A stretch of 64,000 nt of DNA from UBA946 sp031550725 (GTDB lineage: Bacteria; Bacillota; Clostridia; Oscillospirales; Ruminococcaceae), in the NCBI GenBank assembly GCA_031550725.1, contig JAVBOH010000009.1, positions 213,584 through 277,583 on the forward strand. The letters run 5' to 3'. Each line of letters begins with the position of its first letter. The first letter of the stretch is position 1. Shown here piece after piece: positions 24,395-33,523 of this stretch. The translations under genes and the position numbers were made by a program. Under the pieces are notes generated by a model that saw only the letters and a list, made by a program, of their open reading frames with translations, did no database searches and had not been told where the DNA came from.

Positions 24395-27300
24395 TTACCG
24401 TCCCAGCGCAATATTGTCAACCCCTGCAATTTTTGACAACAAATTCAATAAATCCGCATCAACGTTTACGGTACAGGCGTTTTTTGGCATCGCCTTTTTA
24501 TTTATATCATAGAAATAGAGTAAAATCTTACTTTTACCTTGATATTTCTTATCCTGAATGACATCCATAATTTTTTCATGCATATCAGAATCATCGCTTT
24601 TGCACCTGACATAAATATTCATATTTTTACTTGCCTGTATAAATTGTTCAGGCTTTAAAACAGTGTCAATCAAAAGCTTTGGCTCATCATCCTTATATGA
24701 AACCTTTGATGTGACAAACAAAATATCACCCTTTTGAAATAGATTACCGCACGTTATAAACAAGTCAGGAAACACAATTGCTTCAACCTCACCTGTCGCA
24801 TCCTCAAGCTGCACAAAAAGCATTTTTGCACCTTTTTTCGTATTAAAAAGCTTTGTGCTCTGCACAACACATATAATCGAAACCGTGTCACCATCCTTAA
24901 TTTTAGTGTCCTCGTTAATTATTTCGTTAATTTTTATAAGCTTTCGTGCATTCGCATAAGCATCATATTTTTGCAGCGGATGACCTGAAATATAAATCCC
25001 CGAGGCATCTCTTTCCATCTCGAGAAGTATCGTAATATCAAATTCTGGTATGTCATTTATTTTCATATCAACAGATGTTTCAATATCATTATTGGATATA
25101 CCAAAAAAATCCATCTGCCCCTCAATATTAAACCTCGAGCTGTCATGCGGCTTATTCATCAAAATTTTGAAGTTCTCAACCATCTGATGACGATTAAGTG
25201 CAAAGCTATCAAAAGCGCCGCATTTAATCAAGTTTTCCACGGCTCTTTTATTCATACTTCTGTCGTCAATACGCTCACAGAAATTCTGCAGTGATGTAAA
25301 ATTACCATTATTCTCACGCTCGTTAATAATGCTGTCGATAATATTCGTACCAAGGTTTTTCACGGCTAGCAGTGCGAAACGAATACCACCGTCAGCCTTT
25401 GTAAACCCACCCATACTCAAATTCACATCAGGACGCAGTATCTTCACACAATTTTTTTCACAGTCCGCAATATATTCCATAAGCTTACCTGTGCTGTCAA
25501 GAACGCTTGTCATTAAAGCAGCCATATATTCGCTGTAAAAATGGCATTTTAGATATGCAGTCTGATAGGATATCAGCGCATAAGCAGCAGCATGTGACTT
25601 GTTGAATGCATATGATGCAAAGCCCGACATCTCATTGAAAATATCATCGGCAATCTCACGGCTGACACCATTTTTCATAGCACCCTCAATAAAAGCACCA
25701 CGTTCTTTTTCCATTACATCGGCTTTTTTCTTCGCCATAGCACGTCTTACAAGGTCAGCTCGTCCATATGAATACCCTGCCATTTTTCTGCAAATTTCCA
25801 TAACCTGTTCCTGATAAACAATGCATCCATATGTCACATCAAGAATATCACGCAAAATCTCATGCTTATATGTCACTTTTTTAGGATTATGCCTGTTCTC
25901 GATATACTTTGGAATGCTGTCCATAGGTCCTGGACGATAAAGAGATACAACCGCAATCAAATCCTCTATTGATACAGGTTTAAGCCTTGACAAAACTTGT
26001 TTCATACCATTGCTTTCAAACTGAAAAACGCCCAAAGTTTTCCCCTGTGACATCATCTCAAAAACGTCTTTATCATCAAGTGGTATCTTATTTATATCAA
26101 AGTCAGAATCAGTTTTCTTAATCTCATTTTCACAGTCACGAATAACCGTTAAGTTGCGAAGTCCTAAGAAATCCATTTTGAGAAGTCCTAGACTTTCGAG
26201 GATATTCATTGGATACTGTGTGATTACCGAGTCCTCAATTTTTTGCACAGGAACATAATCGCTCACAGGTGCATCGGAAATTACAACACCTGCTGCATGA
26301 GTTGAAGTGTGCCTTGGCATACCCTCAATTTTTATTGCAGTGTCAACCAGTTCATGAATATTCATATCGGAATTATACATTTTCAGAAGGTCGTCATTTT
26401 CATTGAGTGCTGTTTTCAAGTCCATACCCCAATGTATCATTTTCGATATTCTGTCCGAAGTGCTGTATGGCATATCCAAAACTCTTGCGACATCACGTAT
26501 TGCACCCTTTGCAGCCATAGTACCGAAAGTAACAATCTGTGCAACTCTTTCTGTACCATACTTTTTCACGACATAATCAATAACCCTCTGACGACCCTCA
26601 TAGCAAAAATCAATATCAAAGTCGGGCATTGATACACGTTCGGGGTTTAAAAATCTTTCGAAAAGCAGGCTATATTTAATGGGGTCAACATTAGTAATTC
26701 CGATACAATAAGCAGCAAGACTTCCAGCACCCGAGCCACGCCCAGGGCCAACAGGAATTTTCTGCTCCCTAGCATACCTTATAAAATCCCACACAATTAA
26801 ATAATAGTCAACATAACCCATTTTTGTTATAACATCAAGCTCATAATCCATGCGTTTTACTATGTGTTCAGCAGGATTTTCGCCATATCGTTTTTTCATG
26901 CCCTTATAGCATAAGCCCTTGAAATATTCAGGATTTTGTAAATGCTCATATCCTTTAACATCAAATCTTGGCAGCTTAATAACTCCAAATTCAAACTCAA
27001 CATTACACATTTCGGCTATCTTAACGGTATTCTGAACAGCCTGCGGTACATTCCTGAAAATATTCATCATTTCGTCGTATGTCTTAATATAAAACTCATT
27101 AGTTGGAAAGTATTCAGAATTTTGCTCTTTTAATGAGCTGTTTGTTTGAATTGCCATCAAGACCTTTTGAACTTTAGCATCCTCTTTTGCGATATAATGT
27201 GCATCATTTGTGGCACAAAGAGGTATATCGAGTTCCTTTGAAAGCCTGTATAAAAGCGGAAGTATCGACACTTCCTCTCTAATTTCATGATTTTGCACCT

Positions 27301-27820
27301 CAATATAATAATTGCCGTCACCAAAAATATTCTTATATTTCTTAGCAGTTTCTCTTGCTGAATTATAGTCACCATTTTGCAAGTATCGTGGAATTTCACC
27401 TGCAATACATCCCGATAAAGCAATCAGACCATCATGATAACGTTCAAGAATTTCAAGGTCGACACGAGGTTTATTATAAAAGCCGTCAACATATGCAATC
27501 GACACAAGCTTGATTAAATTCTGATAGCCGATGTTATTTTTACACAGCAAAACAAGATGATAAGGTTTGTTGTCAAGACCATGGGTTTTGTCGAAGCGTG
27601 TCCTTGGCGCAACATAAACCTCACAGCCAATTATAGCCTTTATCCCCTGCTTTTTTGCCTCATTATAAAATTCAACAGCACAATACATATTGCCATGGTC
27701 AGTCACAGCGACAGCACTCTGCCCTAAGCTTTTAACATGGCTTACTAAATCCTTTATTCTGCAAGCACCGTCCAAAAGACTGTACTCACTATGCAAATGC
27801 AGATGTACAAAATCGTTCAT
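24395..27820 (-). CDS. dnaE: DNA polymerase III alpha subunit, DnaE type
   Basis: Replicative polymerase of C family. It opens with a PHP domain (FVHLHLHSEYSLLDGA, AVTDHGNMY, GCEVYVAPR), then the palm with GPGRGSGAGSLAAYCIGITNVDP and the catalytic PDFDIDF, the thumb and fingers (YQEQVMEICRKMAGYSYGRADLVRRAMAKK), a helix-hairpin-helix region and a C-terminal OB fold (DTVSIICVVQSTKLFNTKKGAKM). The 1141-residue length and lack of an embedded exonuclease mark it as DnaE (DnaE1/DnaE3-like), not PolC; a PolC is expected elsewhere in the genome. Confidence 0.96.
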   Translation of the reverse strand: MNDFVHLHLHSEYSLLDGACRIKDLVSHVKSLGQSAVAVTDHGNMYCAVEFYNEAKKQGIKAIIGCEVYVAPRTRFDKTHGLDNKPYHLVLLCKNNIGYQNLIKLVSIAYVDGFYNKPRVDLEILERYHDGLIALSGCIAGEIPRYLQNGDYNSARETAKKYKNIFGDGNYYIEVQNHEIREEVSILPLLYRLSKELDIPLCATNDAHYIAKEDAKVQKVLMAIQTNSSLKEQNSEYFPTNEFYIKTYDEMMNIFRNVPQAVQNTVKIAEMCNVEFEFGVIKLPRFDVKGYEHLQNPEYFKGLCYKGMKKRYGENPAEHIVKRMDYELDVITKMGYVDYYLIVWDFIRYAREQKIPVGPGRGSGAGSLAAYCIGITNVDPIKYSLLFERFLNPERVSMPDFDIDFCYEGRQRVIDYVVKKYGTERVAQIVTFGTMAAKGAIRDVARVLDMPYSTSDRISKMIHWGMDLKTALNENDDLLKMYNSDMNIHELVDTAIKIEGMPRHTSTHAAGVVISDAPVSDYVPVQKIEDSVITQYPMNILESLGLLKMDFLGLRNLTVIRDCENEIKKTDSDFDINKIPLDDKDVFEMMSQGKTLGVFQFESNGMKQVLSRLKPVSIEDLIAVVSLYRPGPMDSIPKYIENRHNPKKVTYKHEILRDILDVTYGCIVYQEQVMEICRKMAGYSYGRADLVRRAMAKKKADVMEKERGAFIEGAMKNGVSREIADDIFNEMSGFASYAFNKSHAAAYALISYQTAYLKCHFYSEYMAALMTSVLDSTGKLMEYIADCEKNCVKILRPDVNLSMGGFTKADGGIRFALLAVKNLGTNIIDSIINERENNGNFTSLQNFCERIDDRSMNKRAVENLIKCGAFDSFALNRHQMVENFKILMNKPHDSSRFNIEGQMDFFGISNNDIETSVDMKINDIPEFDITILLEMERDASGIYISGHPLQKYDAYANARKLIKINEIINEDTKIKDGDTVSIICVVQSTKLFNTKKGAKMLFVQLEDATGEVEAIVFPDLFITCGNLFQKGDILFVTSKVSYKDDEPKLLIDTVLKPEQFIQASKNMNIYVRCKSDDSDMHEKIMDVIQDKKYQGKSKILLYFYDINKKAMPKNACTVNVDADLLNLLSKIAGVDNIALGR

Positions 27821-27871
27821 TTTAATATCCCCTTGATTTTTGGGTCAGCAAATTAATATGTGTGAAATTGA

Positions 27872-27941
27872 TTGTAGTGGTGAACTGTGTTGGTCCGAAA
27901 ATATCTGATATGTCACGGGTGAACACAGTTCGTCCCTGCAA
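27872..27941. repeat. Palindromic intergenic repeat (REP-like), copy 2
   Basis: TTGTAGTGGTGAACTGTGTT at the left is the imperfect inverse of AACACAGTTCGTCCCTGCAA at the right (27922-27941). Shares the CGAACTGTGTTC core with the copy at 60.0 kb. It lies between whiA and dnaE. Confidence 0.8.
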
Positions 27942-27947
27942 ACCATA

Positions 27948-28874
27948 TTATTTACTCTTTTCACGTTCCTCACGAAGTTCCTCTGCAATCTGAGATATCC
28001 TTTTAAGGCGGTGGTTTGCACCAGAACGTCCAAGCGGTTTGTCAAGAGCCTCACCAAGCTCACGCAATGACATTTCAGGAAACTCGAGCCTGATTTCAGC
28101 TATGTTAATCAAATCATTAGGCAGGCTTTCAAGCCCAATTGTATCTATAATATATTCGATATCCGCAATTTGTTTTTCCGAGGCATTCAGTGTTCGTTCG
28201 ATATTAGCCGAGTCGCAGTTCGCAATTCGGTTAGCCTTGTTGCGTATATCCTTTAAAATTTTCGTGTTCATCAGCTCAATTGAGGACATCGTCGCTCCCA
28301 TAAATGTCATAAAATCCTCAATATCCTCGCTGCCTTTCATATAAATGATATAATACCCTTTTCTGTCCGTGGATTTCGCATTTATCCCAAGGTTATTTAT
28401 AACATTTAAAAGGTCATTCTTTAACTCCTCGAAAGGAATTGCAAACTCAAGATGATATTCTTTCATCGGGTCTGTGATACTTCCGCATGATAAAAATGCT
28501 CCTGATAAAAACGCAAAAACATTGTTGTTATCTATATTTTCTGCTATAATTCTGTGTATAAGCTTGCGGCTTGAAATATGATAACGATAGATAATTTCTT
28601 CTCTATGGCGTTCCTCGTTAATGTTTAAAATATATATTTTTGATGTATCCTTGCGTTCTGATACATTCATGCTCACTACTTTATTTTCACCAAGCAAATC
28701 ATCTGCAAGATCGCAAAAAAGCTTTGCTGCAAGGTCATTTTCAGTCTGAAATGTTATAGCTTCTGCTGAAAAACAACGGCAAAACAAAAGCATACCATAA
28801 AAACAGGCATACTTTCTATCCCTGTCGCTAATCAGCGTACATAATTCTTTTTTTACATCATATGAAAATGACAT
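27948..28874 (-). CDS. whiA: Sporulation/cell-division regulator WhiA
   Basis: DNA-binding protein with a degenerate LAGLIDADG homing-endonuclease fold in the N-terminal two thirds (FSYDVKKELC start, AFLSGAFLSCGSITDP, YHLEFAIPFEELKNDL, KGYYIIYMKGSEDIEDFM) and a C-terminal helix-turn-helix (MSLRELGEALDKPLGRSGANHRLKRI). The ATG at 28874 has AAGGA at 9 bases; the TTG nine bases earlier sits on the ribosome site. About 308 residues, complete. The usual rapZ-yvcK neighbours are absent. A long hairpin lies just upstream. Confidence 0.94.
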   Translation of the reverse strand: MSFSYDVKKELCTLISDRDRKYACFYGMLLFCRCFSAEAITFQTENDLAAKLFCDLADDLLGENKVVSMNVSERKDTSKIYILNINEERHREEIIYRYHISSRKLIHRIIAENIDNNNVFAFLSGAFLSCGSITDPMKEYHLEFAIPFEELKNDLLNVINNLGINAKSTDRKGYYIIYMKGSEDIEDFMTFMGATMSSIELMNTKILKDIRNKANRIANCDSANIERTLNASEKQIADIEYIIDTIGLESLPNDLINIAEIRLEFPEMSLRELGEALDKPLGRSGANHRLKRISQIAEELREEREKSK

Positions 28875-28910
28875 ATTACTCAATCCTTTATATGATTTTA
28901 TATAGCAAAT

Positions 28911-28966
28911 ATTGGGCTTTCATTAAAATGCACTATAAATGTAGGCATTTTAAATGAAAACCCAAT
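28911..28966 (-). other. Near-perfect hairpin upstream of whiA
   Basis: ATTGGG-TTTCATT-AAAATGC (28911-28931) pairs with GCATTTT-AAATGAAA-CCCAAT (28945-28966): a stem of about 20 bp with two small defects and a 13-base loop, starting 37 bp upstream of the whiA ATG. No T run follows on the minus strand, so it is not a plain terminator. Its AAAATGC/GCATTTT core recurs in the element at 42784-42807. Confidence 0.7.
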
Positions 28967-29090
28967 AATTTATTTTAGGAAAAATTTAAAGCTGTTTAAG
29001 TTAGAAATAAGTTAAGAAACTAATAAAACACCCCACGAGCCCATGCAAACATTTTTTATATAGCTTTGTGACAAGGAGGTATAGGTATAC

Positions 29091-30467
29091 TTATGAAAGA
29101 CTTGAATTATAGCCATTCAAAGCTTCGCTGATAAGATATTCATATTCCTCACGGAGCTGTGCCCATGATTCAGAATTTTCATCAGTAACGAATGTAATGT
29201 TGCCAACAACATCAGCAATTGCATTATTTGTATCAGCATCAAAGCCCTCATAAATATCATTTACAAAACTAAAATTGCCAATATCATGGAATGACTTGAT
29301 ATAGTCATACTGCTCAGAAGTATAACCCTTTTCGGTCATTTCGCTCTGCTTTGTGATAGCACCCAGCTCCTCATCAATCTGAACAAGTCTTATCATGTTG
29401 ATAAATGCTGCTGCGCCCTCAATATTCTTAGAACCTCTTGGCACTAAATAGCCGAAAGTTGAAACGCTGTAATAGTAATCATCTGCAGCAGGATCTCTTG
29501 GGAATGGTACTATTTTGATATCAGAATCTGCATGATCGTTGCAATATCCTGCATACATCCATATACCAATACCCTGAAATGCTGATAGTCCGTTTAGAAG
29601 TGGATCAGCTTCAGTGCCGTACATACCCTCGCCTCTGTATGCAAGACCATCACGTCTTAGTTCTTCAAGAAACAATGCTGCACGCTCAATCTTCTGATTT
29701 CTCATGTTATTAACAAGCTTGCCATTCTCAATTCCAATTACTGGTACGCCAGTTGAGTCAAAAATACTAAATCCGTTAACGCCATAATATCCGCATAATG
29801 CATCAGGAACATTATCAACAAAGTTAACCATACAGCTCTTGTAAGTATCCCAAGTCCAGTTACCAGCATCATAAAGCTCGTTTGGATTGTCAATACCATA
29901 ATCCTCGAAAAGACTGCCGTTATACATTAGCCAGTATGGTGATGCCTCTGCAACCCATGGATAGTAATAATGCTTGTTATCCCATGTAAAGCTGTTAACA
30001 ATATCCTCCATACCCTTCCACTGCGGCAAAGTAAGGTCGATATAATCAGTCAAGTCCTCATACATATCCAAGGACATCAAATGTGGAAATGTGTTGCCGT
30101 CCTTGTCAACTAAATCAGGTGAATCTCCTGATAAAATAAGTGTTGCAAGTCTATCTGTGCGCTCTGCCCATGTTGTTGGATAGTATTCAATAGTTCCACC
30201 GTAGGTTTCTTCAAAAAGCTTTACAGCAGGTTTAATATCACCTGATAAACGGAAATCATAAAATCCTAGATATGTTATGTTTGGATTTTCAAGTGTTGTA
30301 GTTTTATCTATTTCAACATTGCTTAAATCAACTGGATTTTTGAGGTCATCATCTAATGTATTAACTGTTGTAAGCTCGGTTACTTCCTCTTTTCCGCCTG
30401 CGGTACATCCTGTTACAACAAATGCAAGACACAGTAAAAATGCTGCTGCTTTAATTTGTTTTTTCAT
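29091..30467 (-). CDS. Extracellular sugar-binding lipoprotein (ABC family 1 solute-binding)
   Basis: Solute-binding protein of the carbohydrate ABC class. The lipoprotein signal ends VVTGC (Cys21), followed by an acidic linker and the SBP_bac_1 fold: FEETYGGTIEYYPTTWAERTDRLATLILSG-like N-terminal lobe (RLATLILSGDSPDLVD), YYYPWVAEASPYWLMYNGSLFEDYGI, and FGYLVPRGSKNIEGAAAFINMI near the C-terminus. 458 residues. It is last in a leftward series after GH43 and GH5 genes, which suggests it binds xylan or beta-glucan oligosaccharides. No permease or ATPase genes follow. Confidence 0.88.
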   Translation of the reverse strand: MKKQIKAAAFLLCLAFVVTGCTAGGKEEVTELTTVNTLDDDLKNPVDLSNVEIDKTTTLENPNITYLGFYDFRLSGDIKPAVKLFEETYGGTIEYYPTTWAERTDRLATLILSGDSPDLVDKDGNTFPHLMSLDMYEDLTDYIDLTLPQWKGMEDIVNSFTWDNKHYYYPWVAEASPYWLMYNGSLFEDYGIDNPNELYDAGNWTWDTYKSCMVNFVDNVPDALCGYYGVNGFSIFDSTGVPVIGIENGKLVNNMRNQKIERAALFLEELRRDGLAYRGEGMYGTEADPLLNGLSAFQGIGIWMYAGYCNDHADSDIKIVPFPRDPAADDYYYSVSTFGYLVPRGSKNIEGAAAFINMIRLVQIDEELGAITKQSEMTEKGYTSEQYDYIKSFHDIGNFSFVNDIYEGFDADTNNAIADVVGNITFVTDENSESWAQLREEYEYLISEALNGYNSSLS

Positions 30468-30536
30468 ATTTATCCTCCATAAAATTATTCATTTTTATTA
30501 TACTATATAATAATCGTTTCGTCAACATATTTTTTA

Positions 30537-30564
30537 TATGGGTCGTCGATGACGCCGACCCATA
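30537..30564. repeat. Short palindrome between the GH5 and binding-protein genes
   Basis: TATGGGTCG (30537-30545) pairs perfectly with CGACCCATA (30556-30564) across a 10-base loop. No T run on the minus strand, so not a strong terminator; it may be a processing or stabilising hairpin or a fragment of the dispersed palindrome family. Confidence 0.6.
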
Positions 30565-30587
30565 CATTATTATTTTCCAAGGTTTAA

Positions 30588-31754
30588 TTATGCATTATCA
30601 TCCGCTTTGTATTTTTCGTGGATATCCTTAAAATTCTTTTCAAGCTGCGGGTCAATCATTTTGCATTCAGTACGCTTGTAGAAAACATCTGTGATATCCC
30701 ATACAACAGGACAAATACCCTTTGAATATGCCGATTCGCATACAGTTGTCATGAAATATCTAACCATTTCTTCTGTCTTATTCTTTGTCGAAACGCCAAA
30801 CTCACCCATAATTACAGGTATACCCTTGTCAATATAATTAGTTTTCATCATATTAAGGTTGTTTTCAAGCTCTGCTAGGTCTGCATCAGTTCCCCATTCG
30901 GTACGAGCTTTACCCCAGCTAGCATCCTTTTCAAGAATACAAAATGTTGCAGGAGTATAGTAATGAATTGAAATTGCCATACGGTTAGACGGGTCATTAG
31001 GCATTTTGAAAAGCTCGTCACAGGTAAGCTCAATATCAGTTGAATAACCAGCAATAAGCAAATGACGCTTTTCATTTTTTGTACCAGATGCTCTTACAAG
31101 AGTTACAAACTCCTGATTAATCTCATTGGCAATAGCATAAGCTTCTTCTTTACCATCCTTGCTTCCCCATCTGTTCCAGAGTTTTTCAAAATTAAGTTCC
31201 TCATTCAATGACTCGAACATAAGCTTATCGCCATAATCCTTATATTCCTCACAAAGCTGTGTCCAGATACGCTTATATTTTTTCATGCAGTTTTCCTTGT
31301 CAGTCGGGAACTTTTCCCACCATCCGCCATCATAGTGAATGTTTAGGATAACATACATATCTTCATCCAAAATCCAGTCAACAACCTCATGAACACGAGC
31401 CATATATGCAGGATTGATTGTATAATCATCACCCATCATATTTGACCATGCCACAGGAACACGCATAACACCAAAGCCTGCATCCTTATATCCTTTAATC
31501 ATTTCCTTTGTGATAATAGGACTTCCCCAGCCTCTTTCATAGTTTGAAACAGCAGAATTACTTATCCAGCTTCCGCATGCTTCGAACGTATTGCCAAGAT
31601 TAATTCCAATACCCATATCAGCAACAATTTCAGTGGTTGTCAGCTCACGCATTTTGCCTGTTTTGTTATCGTCGGCAGACACCGAGCATCCTGCAAGTGC
31701 AGTAACAATCATTGCTCCAGCCAAAAGAGCCGAGATAATTTTCTTTTTTATCAT
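30588..31754 (-). CDS. Glycoside hydrolase family 5 lipoprotein (cellulase-like)
   Basis: Surface-anchored endo-beta-glucanase-like enzyme. The signal peptide ends with lipobox LAGC (Cys23). The GH5 TIM barrel shows GINLGNTFEACG, GFGVMRVPVAWSNMM, VILNIHYDGGWW, the acid/base Glu in MFESLNEELNF, ISIHYYTPATF and the nucleophile Glu in PVIMGEFGVS. These fit GH5 subfamily 4-like endoglucanases or xyloglucanases; the exact substrate is open. 388 residues, no dockerin or carbohydrate-binding module, so it acts on the cell surface. It starts 24 bp after the GH43 gene, in the same operon. Confidence 0.9.
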   Translation of the reverse strand: MIKKKIISALLAGAMIVTALAGCSVSADDNKTGKMRELTTTEIVADMGIGINLGNTFEACGSWISNSAVSNYERGWGSPIITKEMIKGYKDAGFGVMRVPVAWSNMMGDDYTINPAYMARVHEVVDWILDEDMYVILNIHYDGGWWEKFPTDKENCMKKYKRIWTQLCEEYKDYGDKLMFESLNEELNFEKLWNRWGSKDGKEEAYAIANEINQEFVTLVRASGTKNEKRHLLIAGYSTDIELTCDELFKMPNDPSNRMAISIHYYTPATFCILEKDASWGKARTEWGTDADLAELENNLNMMKTNYIDKGIPVIMGEFGVSTKNKTEEMVRYFMTTVCESAYSKGICPVVWDITDVFYKRTECKMIDPQLEKNFKDIHEKYKADDNA

Positions 31755-31778
31755 ACTTTCCTCCTTAAAACATATGAA

Positions 31779-33104
31779 TTACTTCATAAACGTAAATGAT
31801 ACCAATTCAAATAAATGTCTGTTAGCAAAAAGGCTCTGGAAGAAGTCCCCGATTGCATCATGTCCATCCTCAATTTTGAAGTATAAAGCATGACGTCCTG
31901 TAACTGCTTTCACACGCTGTGTGATAACCGCATCATCAGTACCGATGTCAATAACACCTATTTCCTCACCGTCAGGACTGTCAATCATGATATGCATTTT
32001 TGCCTTTGCTCCAAGTCCTTTGACAGTACAAGCAAATTCCATAGTCTTGCTTGAGAAATCATCACCGAAATCAAAGTATTTATATCCGATTACACATCCT
32101 GCAGTAATGTTTGTTACAACTCTTGTGAACACATTTTTCTCATTGATAAAGCATCCGCCTGTCAAATAACAAGTGATATCCGCATTTGTAATTTTGTATG
32201 GTGACAATGACTTTTCAAACCCTAGTGAAGTCATTTCAACCTGTGGGATAGTGCCATCCTCGAGAATTTCAATTCTCTCAACGCAGGCACGTCTTGACAT
32301 GATTGTGTTGTTTGTCATACGATGATAGAAAATATACCACTGACCGTTGATATTGCATATTGAGCCATGGTCATTACCGCCGTTGAAATTAATACCATTG
32401 TCAACAATTGTACCCTTGTATTCAAAAGGTCCTGTTGGCTTGTCACCGATTGCATAATCAAGACGGCTGCCAATCTTTGGTGAGTAGATAAAGTAGTATT
32501 TATCCCCAACCTTACGAAGTGAACATCCCTCAAAGAAACCACGTTCTTCCTCGGATGTCGGTATGATGTCAAGCTGATATGTGCCATCGATAACGTCAGT
32601 CATATTATTGCCGTCAATCTCGCACATATACGAGCCTAAGAAACCACAGTAAATGAACACTCTGCCGTCATCATCAACAAGTACTCCTGGGTCAATAAAT
32701 GTGCCGTCATCATAGTGATTTTCAATGTTGTAATTATACTGAGATACAAACTCGAAAGGACCTTCAGGCTTGTCACTGACAGCGATACAGCCCTTTGCTC
32801 CAACTATATATGCATACAAATAATATTTGCCGTCTTTTTCTACAACATCAGGAGCGAAAAGCTCTTTTGTTGTATAATCAACATCAGATGGATGATCCTC
32901 ATCAGGACGTGTATGGAAGATATCACCATGACAAGTCCAGTCATTCAGGTTGTCAAGCGGTGCTGACCATACCTTTAATTTGAAGTCGCAGAATGCTGCT
33001 GAAGCAGCTCTGTCATGTGAGCCATAGATATAAACTCTGTCACCAAAAACTCTTGGTTCGCCGTCAGGAATGTATTCCCATAATGGTAAAATTGGATTTG
33101 CCAT
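31779..33104 (-). CDS. Glycoside hydrolase family 43 enzyme (xylosidase/arabinofuranosidase-like)
   Basis: Five-bladed beta-propeller exo-glycosidase acting on xylan side chains or xylo-oligosaccharides. Motifs include NPILPLWEYIPDGEP and VYIYGSHDRA at the start, TKELFAPDVVEKDGKYYLY, TFIDPGVLVDDDGRVFIYCG and the general-acid Glu in GFFEGCSLRKVGDKYYFIY. The last ~130 residues form a beta-sandwich resembling a CBM6-type module (KYFDFGDD, HIMIDSPDGEEIGVIDIG). There is no signal peptide, so it is cytoplasmic. The start is the ATG at 33104 with AAGGAG 7 bases before it. First gene of the GH43-GH5-binding-protein operon. Confidence 0.9.
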   Translation of the reverse strand: MANPILPLWEYIPDGEPRVFGDRVYIYGSHDRAASAAFCDFKLKVWSAPLDNLNDWTCHGDIFHTRPDEDHPSDVDYTTKELFAPDVVEKDGKYYLYAYIVGAKGCIAVSDKPEGPFEFVSQYNYNIENHYDDGTFIDPGVLVDDDGRVFIYCGFLGSYMCEIDGNNMTDVIDGTYQLDIIPTSEEERGFFEGCSLRKVGDKYYFIYSPKIGSRLDYAIGDKPTGPFEYKGTIVDNGINFNGGNDHGSICNINGQWYIFYHRMTNNTIMSRRACVERIEILEDGTIPQVEMTSLGFEKSLSPYKITNADITCYLTGGCFINEKNVFTRVVTNITAGCVIGYKYFDFGDDFSSKTMEFACTVKGLGAKAKMHIMIDSPDGEEIGVIDIGTDDAVITQRVKAVTGRHALYFKIEDGHDAIGDFFQSLFANRHLFELVSFTFMK

Positions 33105-33266
33105 ATTTTTTCTCCTTTTCATGTGCAGTTGATGTGATAAATTTTCGTATGGGCAATTATTAATAGCTCCTACATTTGTATTCCGTACGTTTATTTCGTG
33201 GGGGGATGAATGTACATATCATGTTGTACCAAAACCGTACGAATAACCCTTATGTTGTTTTCTTTG

Positions 33267-33295
33267 ATTTTACCACATATTTATTCACATAGCAA
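33267..33295 (-). promoter_or_regulatory. Promoter of the GH43-GH5 operon
   Basis: Minus strand TTGCTA (33295-33290), 17 bases, TAAAAT (33272-33267). The leader (about 160 bases) contains a hairpin-rich segment with paired TTCGTACGG/CCGTACG ends and a GTAGGAGC half-repeat at about 33153-33174 like the dispersed palindromes. The right half of the 419-bp gap (33300-33523) holds only AT-rich DNA and the AAAGGGG ribosome site of the vWA gene. Confidence 0.6.
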
Positions 33296-33523
33296 TAAAT
33301 TATTCAGACATTTTTTAGCACTATTCGGACATTTACTATCTTTTGCTATATATTTATATCTAAAAGGTTAAATATTATTGTATCTATTGTACAACATATA
33401 CTAAATATACATATTTTTCTGTGCATATATACAAATTTAACTTATGAATGAAAAAAAATTAATATCTAGTTTGTTTTATATTCAGAAACATAAAATTACA
33501 TTCAACTTTGAAAGGGGTACATT

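Noticed and set aside
29040..29130. AAGGAGG followed by an ATG at 29094 (12-codon frame on the plus strand)
   Set aside because: The spacing is about 15 bases, the peptide is only 12 residues and it lies on the 3' end of the binding-protein gene.
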